Assembly (NCBI GenBank): GCA_008638375.1
Contig: CM018052.1
Coordinates: forward strand, 297,001 to 361,000
Length of the DNA: 64,000 nucleotides
Origin: Nyssa sinensis
Lineage: Eukaryota > Streptophyta > Magnoliopsida > Cornales > Nyssaceae
Reading direction: 5' to 3'
Position numbers and translations under genes: made by a program
Shown here: piece by piece, positions 46,101 through 56,371 of the stretch
How positions within the stretch are numbered: position 1 is the stretch's first letter
Layout of the letters: every line of letters begins with the position of its first letter
The notes under the pieces: model-generated
The model's database searches: none
Told to the model about the DNA's origin: nothing
The model's input: the letters and a program-made list of their open reading frames with translations, nothing else

Positions 46101-47374
46101 GCTGATGTCAGGCTGACGTCAGCCCTAATATAAAATTTAAAAATCCCTTTGATTAAACGACATAGTTTCGATTAAAACGGTTTAACCGTTTCTCGGTCGG
46201 GTCGGGGCCCGAACCGTTTGTTTTAAGCCGATACCCGACCCTTTACTGTTCATCGTCTTCCCCAAGATGGTGAACAGTAACCCTAAAAACTGAGATTTTC
46301 AAAGCTAATTTCGTGGGTTTTTGGCATTCGATTCTCACTGTTCTCATCTCTAAACCGTTACTGGGTGGTTTGAAAGTGTTTTGGCATTAATTTTGTGCCT
46401 CGAATCAAGCTCGAGGAGCTACGGTGATGGGGGAAATAGTCGCAACCTGCAACTGGCTCGTAAATGGTCGTTTAAACACCATTTTGAGCGTGGTTTGGTT
46501 CGTTGTGACCGTCGTGGAAAGGGGATTCGATCCCCATTCTAAAAACAGGGAACATGGGTTTATTCTAGAGGTTGGGTCTTAGACCCGTGACCTGCAAGTC
46601 GTGTTTTGGGGGTCATTCTTTAAGCTTTTAGGTCGCGGCTTATGGTTTTTGAAGCTCTCAGAGGGTCTAGTGTAGGGATCGACCAACCAAAATTGGTTTG
46701 GCCTTGATGGTTTCAGACCTGCAATTCCGAGGTCCAACCATGGCTGTTGCATACGGGTTTTAGGGTTCTAGGTCATTTCAGTGGTCCAGTTTCATGCCTC
46801 ATTTCAAATTTCTCATCTTAGGTATCATGCATGCAATTTAATAAGCTCAAATCATTAAAACTACATAAAAATTTAACCCAAGAAAATAAGGCAGTTTGAG
46901 GTTTATTCCTCTTGACAGTGGGTTCCTCTCTCTATGGCTCGACCCTGTCCTCCCTTCAAGCTCTCCCAAGGTTGCTCAATCCTTCTCCTTGTGTACTTGA
47001 GTGGACACTGACACATATGCATGCACACTTGAACAAACACACACACAAGTTCTCTCTTTCTCTCTCTACCCTCCCTCTAGTTTCTCTCTCTAAACTCTCT
47101 TCATCAGATCAACATTCATGCACACACAGTATCTGAACTCACACACAGACTTGAGGTGTCTTAGTTGATGGGTTGACTTATACACTCACTCTCACCCATA
47201 TAATTGTACACCTACATATACTTACACATCTATTCATGTAGGCACATCAAGGGCTGAGATGTATTCATGTGGCTGATCAGGATGATGTGGGCTGATGTCG
47301 GAGTGGAGATGGAATGATGAGGGGTTTGCATGAAATGTGATTGGTTGCTTTGGGAGGTGGAGGGGCTAATTTGG

Positions 47375-47405
<31 letters not shown>

Positions 47406-47927
47406 TTCATTGTATAATAGAGCACAAAAGTGCTGGCAGCCAAGTTGGTTAAAACTTTTAAATAAAATTACTTTTCTCCTTAGGTCAAGGGTTCAAATCC
47501 CCTTGGCCTCACATTTTGACATTTTTCTCATTTTGGGCATTAGGCCTTGTTTGGTTGCGCAGAATTTCGTTTTCACTGTTTCCTTCGTAACTTCTTTTCT
47601 GTTACTCTTTTTTCGACGCGGTTTCTTCCGAAGGTTTCGTATTTTAGTTAGCTTCAATGTCAAGGGCCCCACGTCATTTATTATTTATTTGGAATTTCCA
47701 TAGTTAGCTAATTCGAGTTCCGTCCGTGTTAAAACAACGTCGTTCCACCTAATTAATCAGTAATCAGGTTTGGGCATCACACCCTCTTCTCCAGATATGT
47801 TTAATCATTTTATTTGTCTATCGTGACCGTCGAGAGATTATGATTAATCTCTTTAATCATTCTTTATGTCAGTGCTAATTTATAATTAGCCAACTAATTA
47901 TTAATTACGCAGGATCGGGGTGTTACA
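43172..47927 (-). mobile_element. Solo LTR, copy E (4756 bp), inserted in D
   Basis: On the minus strand it begins TGTAACACCCCGATCC (47927) and ends GGGGCGTGACA (43172). ATAGG lies on both sides (43167-43171 and 47928-47932). It is a complete LTR with no internal region. Inner features: tRNA-like boxes (47430-47511), TGACGTCA-type motif (46105-46125), AT palindrome (45930-46010), 140-bp modules (45287, 45716, 45860), and an intron-like unit 43738-44940. Confidence 0.93.
47430..47511 (+). other. tRNA-like A and B boxes inside LTR E
   Basis: TGGCAGCCAAGTTGGTTA resembles a pol III A box, and 55-60 bases later GGGTTCAAATCCCC resembles a B box and T arm. It lies on the strand opposite to the LTR sense, as in copy B (about 4712 down to 4628). 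It does not fold as a full tRNA that I can verify. Confidence 0.5.
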
Positions 47928-47932
47928 ATAGG

Positions 47933-48196
47933 TTTACAAACCCATTTCCCTAAAACGAACACTAAAGTTGATTTTTGGATTAGGGATTGAATCCTCATGA
48001 TGTGAGGGTCATCACAGACTAAACCCCATCCATTTTGATGGAGGAATGTGCATGTACGAAGGAAATTTTAGAAACTTTCATGGAAGCTCAACCAAGCTTT
48101 TGAGACCACCTCAATGCCCCAAACCAACGCCCAATTAACCCCCATTATCCTAGGAATCCATGAGATTTGAAAGCAGTCAAAATAGAGTTCTAACAC
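47933..48196 (+). mobile_element. 5' LTR, copy D, segment 2
   Basis: D sequence between the two nested solo LTRs. It resumes after the ATAGG duplication and is cut again at 48197 after AACAC. Confidence 0.8.
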
Positions 48197-51100
48197 TGTC
48201 ACGACCCGAAACCCACCCTACGCGGATTACCGGATCGTGACCGCCGCCCCGAGACCCGAAGGCCTCGAGACAAGGCTCATACATAAGCAACAATATTAGA
48301 CAGCGATGCGACCTGTGGTTGCGGAAGCGTGAAAAACTTTTTTTCTTTTCTTTTTAAATAAAACATCTGCCGCATATCCGTCTGATACTGCCGCTCTTCA
48401 TAGCGGTACACATAAAGATAATAATCAGAGCATAATAATAATAACTAAAGGTTCTACATAGTACATATCCATATGCCCCTCGGGCTTAAGTACATCATTG
48501 TCCAAAATTTCCATTACAAAAGCTTGATTGATAATAGGTCCTACTACTACCAAAATATCTCCAAGGACCTATTGGAGTTGCTATTCACTGCTCCCCAAAT
48601 TGAGCAAGTGTCCAGCCTTGATCATCACCTGAAAAATGTTAGGGAGTGGGGTGAGCTTCGAAAAGCCCAATGAGTAATTCCTACATCTGTCATGGGTTTT
48701 CAATTGGTAGAGGTTTCGTATATGAGAATTTATAAAATACTCAACTACCAATTGGTCGTATACTTGAACATAGAGAACATGCATTCTTAAAATATGTAGC
48801 TTTGAAACATTCAAGGTATTCAAGCTAGAACATATATTTCCATAAAAGAGTATGTGGATTTCAGAACATATAACTTAAAATCATGTAAACATGTATAGTG
48901 AAAATGGGGGATAAAACCTGCTTCCATTTCCAAAATCGTTTGTCATATTTTCTCTCTAATTAGGTGGAATCTGTTTCGAACCAGACTCCCATTTTACGTA
49001 TACGTGGAGATATCTCATTTGCTTGGGGGATTAGATCCTGCTACCAGACATTACACATGACAGGTCAATTGAGTTCCGTATGACCCAAAATCCTGACTAT
49101 GTGTTGATGCACATGATAGGCCCATTGAGTTCCGTACAACTCACAACACTACCTATGTACTTATTATTTATCTTGCAAAACATTTGTCATATGACTTTTA
49201 TATAAAAGCCTTTCATGAGTATTTAAAACATGTGACGTATAACTCTTGCAGTGATGCTTCAATACTTGCAGTAATCAAATTTAGAGTATTTGAGGAATTA
49301 GACATGCTAACTATTTTCAAAAGGAAAACATTTATGGATATAAATATATAAATAATTGTGAAGCATGTCATGGCAGAATATTTAAGGAAACAGAAATCAT
49401 GAATACTGAATTTGATATATCAATGCTGTAAATATTTTGAACTTAAAAACATCCATTGAAATCCGTGGAGTTAAAGCCTCCACTTCAAATGTAAGATTAC
49501 TCACCTTGGTCCTTTAGGGTTAGTGCTAATAATGCGCTTTCCCACTTCCTTTGTAGTTCCTAAGAACAATTCATAAATATCCTCATTAACTTCACATTCA
49601 TTTCAAACATCTCCTACTGATGCTTTTTAGCTTATGCTTAGATCGTATTAGATCCTAACACGATTTCATAAATTTCTTACGCACTCATTCTTAACCTATG
49701 ACACATCTTAATGTATTAGGAATTAAGTTTATTTTATTTTATACTCTTCTGGGAGTTCCATTAACTTTAACTTAAGGTTATTGACTTCACATAATTACGT
49801 GTCGTGTGTTTTCGTATTTCTTTGCCTTAGTTTAGTACTTTGGCAATATTTCAGTTCATAGTCATCTAACAGATGCTATTCATCAAATTTTGTCTTTTTA
49901 TTTTAGACATTTCTTTTGGTCAAATAGACTCTACCATTGAGTCCGGAGTGTCCAAGAAAGTCGGTTTAGGCTTTCGTAGAATTTAATTCGGGCTTTTGCA
50001 TGTAAAAGGGTAGAATGGTCATTTATCGTTTTACGTGTCATATTTTTCCATACTTCGTTTCGTAATTTGGACTCCATTATTGAGTCTGGGATGCCAAAGA
50101 AAGTCAATTTAGATCTTCCTTGGTTTTAATTTGGCTTTCGGTGTACTAGGGGTAATTTGGTCATTTTACCCCCCTTACGTGTCTTTATTTTTTGGGACTT
50201 CATCTCGTGTCATGGACCTCACCATTGGGCTCAGAAGGTCCGAGATAGTAAGATTACACCAATAACTTGTTAATTTTGGTCAAGGGGTATTTTGGTAATT
50301 TATACCTTAACGTGTCTAAATTTTTTCAGAGTCCCGCCTCGTGAAACGGATCCCACCATTAGATTCAGAATGTTTGTAATAGTTAGAATCCACTATTTAT
50401 TTATTTTATTTGGACCTCGTTTGGCTTATTTATGGGGCAGGGGCATTTTGGTCATTTTGACATTCTTTAGGGGTCTTTAATTTTTCAGGACCTCATCTCA
50501 TGTTGTGGACCTCACCAATGGACTCAGAGGGTCCAAGATAGTAAGGTTACATATATAACTTGTAATTTTTGGTCAAGGGGTATTTTGGTCATTTACCCCT
50601 TTATGTGTTTTTATTTTTTTCGGGTCCCGTCTCGTAAAACGGACCCTATCATTGGCTTCAGAATATCCGAAATAATAAGGATATACTATTCATATGTTTA
50701 ATTTGGACTTTATTTGCTTAATATTTGAATTAGGGGCATAATAGTCATTTTACTTTATTTATTAAATAATTAAATTAATTTTTTTAATTATTTAATTATT
50801 TTCCAGGGGTCAAATTGAATAAGTTTTCCCTTAGTTGGGCCCCAGTAGAATTTCTTAGAAAGTTTGGGGTCAATCCGTAAATAAGAAAAGATTTGGTTTA
50901 TTTAATTTTTAATTAAATTATAAAACCAATGGGTTCGGTCCAAATTCAAGTGAACCGGTCTGGTTCACCTACAAACCAACCGGTTTAACCGGTTTGCCAT
51001 GTAATGCTGACGTCATGATGACGTCAGCCCTAATGGTTAAAATTAAAAATTTTGAAACCTCTAAACGTCACCGTTTCAATAAACCCATAACCGGATTTGA

Positions 51101-52113
51101 CCCGAACCAGTAACCGCCCGGTAGACCGACCCGACCCGAACAGTGTCGTCTTCCTCATCGAAGCCGACACTGTTCACTCAAAACCCTAATTATTTTCAGT
51201 CGCTATTTCTTCAATTTCGTGGAGTTTTATTCACCAAATCTTCACTGTTTTTATCATAAATTATTCCTAAACCATAAACGATCATTTTGGCATCCTTTTT
51301 AGGCATCAAACTGGTCCAACGAGCTCGGTTCAAGCCTTGATAATCCGACCTGCAAGTCGGTTGTATACGCTCATTTCTGAGCCAAATTCGATGAGGCTTG
51401 TCCTGTTGTGGTCCCCTTTTCATGGGGCTTCACCTTCCATTCATCAAAGTGGAATTAATCTCATATTTTTGAACTTTGTTTCTGGAACCCGAACCTATAA
51501 TTCGATATTTGGGCTTCGATTCTTTTGAGTTTTGGTCGCGGTCATAGGTCTTTGGCATGTTTGTGGAGTCTAGTTGAGGTCTTGATGACCAAAACCTGAT
51601 TTGGTTGCCATTGGTTCAGACCTGCTTGGGCAAGGTCCTCCAATGGCTGCTTTACGTGGGTTTCTATTTTCCTGGGGTTTTTGAGGTCAAATTTCATGCT
51701 TGGTTAAGTCTAGACACATCTTAAACATCATATATACATAAATCATGGCTTAAACAGTTTATAAATATGTAAAACTCTAGAGAGAGAAAATATTAAGATT
51801 TTGTGGTTTTTACCTTCCTAAGTTGATTCCTTCTCCCTTCACTACTGGTTTCCTTCCTTCTTCTTCTTCTCAGACTTCTCTTTTTCTCTCTTTCTTTGCT
51901 TGGACAAATGGTGTGTGTGTGTGATGTATGAGATGTGCATATGTATTCATGACAAATGCTTGATCATTGTCCTTTTTGATTTTCCCACCTACTGGTTTAC
52001 CTTGTGGCAGCTTCCATGTTCAATTTTCTTTTACTGTTTTGGGGCAGTGGTGAGCAGGCCATCCTGGCCGGTTGCATGTGTGTGTGGTGTCTTAGGTTTT
52101 GTTTTGTATAAGC

Positions 52114-52144
<31 letters not shown>

Positions 52145-52529
52145 TACCAACACATTTGAAGACACACACACACTTCATTGCACTTTGGATATTAGGATGC
52201 CCCCACTTCACTTATGAAATTTTTATATATTTACACATATACACATATTTTGACATGCATGCATGCATACACACACTCATATATATATATATTCATGTAT
52301 AATTATATATATATATATATATATTTTTAAGGTTACAAATATTTATATAGTATATATTTTTGCATTTAATTATATATATATATATGTATGTTACAATTTA
52401 CTTCTTATATTAAAATAATTAATTACTTTAAAATTAATTATTTTCTTAAATGTATCATCTTTGTACTAATCTTTCATATCCTCGTAATACGTGTCACATT
52501 ACCCGACATTCTCGGGTCGGGGTATTACA
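48197..52529 (-). mobile_element. Solo LTR, copy F (4333 bp), inserted in D
   Basis: On the minus strand it begins TGTAATACCCCGACCCG (52529) and ends GGGTTTCGGGTCGTGACA (48197). AACAC is duplicated at 48192-48196 and 52530-52534. It contains six 140-bp modules (49930-50680), an AT palindrome (50750-50806), a perfect GCTGACGTCA/TGACGTCAGC inverted repeat (51006-51028), and an intron-like unit 48629-49504. No coding content. Confidence 0.94.
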
Positions 52530-52534
52530 AACAC

Positions 52535-54890
52535 TCCATGAAATAGAAGATTAAAAATTCAGCAAAGTAGGGCAACATTGCGTGGGGTGAGGAAGACAAT
52601 GAACAGGAAAAGGGTCGGGTCTAGGGTCAGTTCGGGTTTGGGTCGAGACCTGTCCCATTGCGTAATGGGTTTAGTGGAACAGCACCGTTTAAGTATTTGG
52701 GTATTAAATTAAAAGCTGAATAGCCTTGTTTGGCTATATAGATAAAAATCAGATTTAATAACCCTGTTCTGAACAGGGATACCCTATCTACGTTTAAGAC
52801 CTTATCCCCTGTTTGGTTTTTGAATAATAAAGAAAAAAGAAGAAAACTGTAGTCAGTGGGTTTCGAACCCCTGACGTGTGCGTGTGTGTGGACCCTAACC
52901 CCATGTGTGAACCACTGTGCCACTGAGGCCCTTGGTTAAAATAGGACCTGAATAAATATATAATATAAAATAAAATAATTAAATTAATTTAAATTTGCAA
53001 AATATTCTCGGTGTCCGAATAAAATAAAAAGGCAGTGTGACCCAACATTTTTGGGCATTCCGGACTCAATGGTGGAGTCCAAATTGTAAAATAAAATCTC
53101 AAAATATTTGAACAAATAAATTGGGCTAATCCCAAAAATGTCCTAAAGGCCAAATGAAGATACTGAACGACCTCCAAAAATTATAAGAATATGTACCTCA
53201 AAGTTTTTCGACGTTTCGGACTCAACGGTAGAGTTCGTTTTGCCAAATAAAATACTTAAAATATTGTTATACGAAATGGACTATTTTTAGGACATCGTAA
53301 TACTACAGCGATATGACCAAGAGGGGGAGTAAATGGATCTATAGACTTAAAATACGACATAGGAGATTGAAAGATTGTAGATTTATTAATAAAATAAGAT
53401 TAAGTTTGTGAATAAATATTGAACTTAATAATACTTCCTGGTTTATAGGGACATCGAAAGGGAAGGAAAAAGAAGTTTGATTTCCTATGGAAGGGAGGAA
53501 GGACTATTTTGAGCTAAGTAAACCCAAACTCTAACATGTGGTAATTCCTAGCCATGTCACAGTTTTATTTTTTCGATGCTGCCAATTTGTATTCCATACA
53601 TACCTAACCATTGTTGATTCTCACAATTTGATGCTTATTTTACCTTGTGGATTTGTTGAGAATTTGATTGCCAATATCCTAATGTGATTACTTATTCATT
53701 TCTATACTTTTCTTGGATATTAGAAATTTTCTATGCCCCTCACTGCTGAGAATTTGTTATTTCGCAAATACGTACATCGCTTGTGAAATTTTGATGGTCA
53801 TGATATTATTATGAGTGCCTGGAGTTGTGATATGTCACAACGTCCATTTGATTCATAGATGCTTTTGGACCTATGGGTCCGTGATTGGGAATGAAACCCA
53901 ACACTTAGTCCATGAAGGACATGATATGTGATAAAAAGCTCTAGTGCTATTCAGGAGCCCGATAGTGGAGTGAACCTGGATGAGCGCTTATGGGGGTAAG
54001 TTGGGCCCTATTTGTGACAACATCTATTCTGTTAGTATCTTATATCGTTTATTGATATTTTGATGATGCACTCTTGGATTATTGGTATGTCTTGCAAGCC
54101 TATCTTTGGATTATTTGACGATGTACTCTTTGGATATTGATATGCCTTGTGAGCCTATCCTTGGATTATCTATTGATACTATTTGGTTGATGATATGTTT
54201 GCTTGCTTATCCTTGGACTCGAATTACTATCTTGTGATTTGTGGCAGCTAACTTTTGTATAGGCCAATCCCTGTTGTTGATTTGCTTATTCTACCTTGGG
54301 ATGTTCCTTTTGGACTTACGGGTCATTTCTATTGATTCACACTTTTGATGACTAGCTATTGTGACATTGTATCCCTTGTTCACTATTGTGATATCATATC
54401 CTTATTTGCTATTGTTCATATCATTCTTTTTGGACTAACCTTAACCCATGGCAGAGTGAGGGAATTTACTTACTGAGCTAAGTTAGTTCACTCTAGTTAT
54501 GTCACTTTTTTCAAGACAACGAACTGTAGAAGAACCATCAAGTGTACACATTGAGTAGACACCCCATTTTGCTATAGATTATCCTTTTGCAAGTATGCTG
54601 GATGCTTTTGCTGTCAATGTAATAGACTAAGTGTAGTGTAGTCTTAGTTCTCCCATGTGTTCACGTCTTCGGTATGTTTTTATATTTTAAGGATCTGTAA
54701 CTAAACACTTATTTTTATTTTAACATGTACAATTATACTCTGATGATGGTATTAGGTTAGCTAATGACATGGCATACAATTAATGATTATTTAATTAGTG
54801 TTTGAGATCCTTTGGTAGGGGACAGTTTACAGGCCGTTGCCCCCGATCACCGGCCTTTGATCCGCACACGGCGGGTTATGGGTCATGACA
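52535..54890 (+). mobile_element. 5' LTR, copy D, segment 3 (LTR end)
   Basis: The last part of D, ending GGGTTATGGGTCATGACA at 54890, immediately followed by a primer-binding site. That identifies D as a 5' LTR. Two 140-bp modules (53050, 53211) are present. The intron-like donor is damaged (CTAAGTAA at 53514-53521), and the acceptor-side hairpin and TTTTTTCAAG (54475-54514) remain. Confidence 0.87.
52840..52935 (-). mobile_element. tRNA-derived SINE-like insertion in D
   Basis: On the minus strand TGGCACAGTGG (A box, 52922-52912) is followed 40-50 bases later by GGTTCGAAACC (B box, 52869-52859). Both are near canonical. A T-rich stretch (TTTTCTTCTTTTTTCTTTATT) follows, read in the same direction. 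This fits a short tRNA-derived SINE. Ends and target duplication were not resolved. Confidence 0.5.
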
Positions 54891-54894
54891 GGCG

Positions 54895-54907
54895 TGGTAT
54901 TAGAGCC
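54895..54907 (+). other. Primer-binding site after LTR D, tRNA-iMet type
   Basis: TGGTATTAGAGCC matches the iMet primer site TGGTATCAGAGCC with one C-to-T change. It lies four bases after the LTR end, establishing orientation (+) and LTR identity for the whole family. Confidence 0.85.
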
Positions 54908-55066
54908 CAAGGTTTTAGTGGTTCATGGGAGATTAGGACTAGAGTACTAAGACTTGTTGAGTCTAAGGGTCAATTATTAAGTAAAATATGTCATAGTGAT
55001 TAAGTGATTACTTGACTGCTAAATAATGTTCTTTTACAATAAATGGTCTGTACCCGTAGTACCGCC

Positions 55067-56240
55067 ATGGAGTCAGAACAACTAGACAGAGTAGAGCGCA
55101 TATTAGAGAGGATTGTGGAGGCTCTGCCCAGCCCCTATAGGGGTGGGAATGAACCAGGGTGGCAAGATCGTACTGGCATCCGTGGAGGCCGATAGGGACC
55201 AGTCATACCTATATAAGCGATTTCAGGATCTGAAGTCATCGACGTTTGATGGCATGGGAGGCCTCACAATAGTTGAGGAATGGCTGTTAAAAATGAACAG
55301 GATCTTTTAGATCATGACTTGTACCGAAGAGTAGAAAATGACTTATGCCACATACATATTTAAGGGAGCGGCTTATAAGTGGTGCCTACTACAAGAAGCC
55401 TGAGAGCCCAATATAAGCTGGCAGCGATTCATAGAAGTCTTCAATGAGAAGTACTTCCCCCAAGAGGCAAGGGATTAGAAGATTGTCGAGTTTTTAGTCC
55501 TTCAGCAAGGGGGTATGACATTGGATGAGTATGAGGCCAAGTTCACTAAGTTGGCTAGGTTTTCCCCTAATGTTATCAATACGAAAAACCTGAAGGCTCG
55601 CAAGTTTGAAGGAGGTTTGAGGTAGGCCATCAAAGACAGAATTAGGCCCTAGTGACTAGCCACTTTCAATGAAGTAGTGGCGATGACAAGGATTATAGAG
55701 CGTAGTGGGGAGGAGTATGCAAAGAGAAAAGGGAACCAGAGGTCAAGTTGTAGTAGAGACAGAGGACGAGGATCCTTACTCTTCAAGCCAGGTGCTAGCT
55801 CACGCAGTACAGGGACATGGCGTAGCCAGAGAAAGGCCAACCATAACAATAGGGGCGTACCTAAATGCCCCACTTGCCAGAGATTCCACAAGGGACAATG
55901 CCATAAGAACACCAATGCTTGTTTTAGCTTTGGCCAGACTGGAAATTTTATGAGGGATTGTCCCAAGAGTGGCAGGACTATGATTAGTTCTGCACTTGCC
56001 ACACCAGCCTCTGTTCCACGAACTCAGAGAAAAAATGAAGGACCAAGGAATGACCAGCAAAGCTCGGGAAGAGTCTTCTCCATCACACCGGGGGATGTTT
56101 AGGCTATTACCGTAGTGGTCTTAGGTACCTTTTCAGTTTGTTCCCAACCTACACATGTACTATTTGATATTGGTTCTACATATTCATTCACGTGCCCCAC
56201 ATTTTTTGCTAAGTAGAACTTAGACGTTGAACCCCTAGAC
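55067..56240 (+). pseudogene. Ty3/gypsy gag and protease start of element D, broken
   Basis: It starts ATGGAGTCAGAACAACTAG. After a frameshift the retrotransposon-gag domain is readable: FDGMGGLTIVEEWLLKMNRIF, TYATYIFKGAAYKWC, FIEVFNEKYFPQEARD, MTLDEYEAKFTKLARF. A basic Arg/Ser stretch and a CCHC knuckle follow (CFSFGQTGNFMRDCP, about 55918; the second Cys is Ser-like shifted). The protease start FDIGSTYSF (usually FDSGASHSF) lies near 56160. Stops occur at about 55309, 55332, 55402, 55479, 55624 and 56100. The reading ends near 56240, and no RT or integrase follows. Confidence 0.78.
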
Positions 56241-56256
56241 AAGATATATTCATTCA

Positions 56257-56371
56257 TATCTTGTGATTTGTGGTAGCTAACTATTGTATAGGCCAATCCC
56301 CATTGTTGATTTGCTTATTCTACCTTGGGATGTGCCTTTTGGACCTACGGGTCATTTCTATTGACTCACAC
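56257..56371 (+). mobile_element. LTR fragment joined directly to gag (probable 3' LTR remnant of D)
   Basis: About 115 bases closely match D positions 54232-54344 (TTGTGATTTGTGGYAGCTAA, CTACCTTGGGATGT, GGGTCATTTCTATTGA). Pol and most of a second LTR are missing between gag and this piece. LTR G is inserted at its right end. Confidence 0.75.

Noticed and set aside
47341..47703. 120-codon open frame beginning with Gly and a Tyr-Ile run
   Set aside because: It spans a TA microsatellite and the tRNA-like module of LTR E and has no homology.
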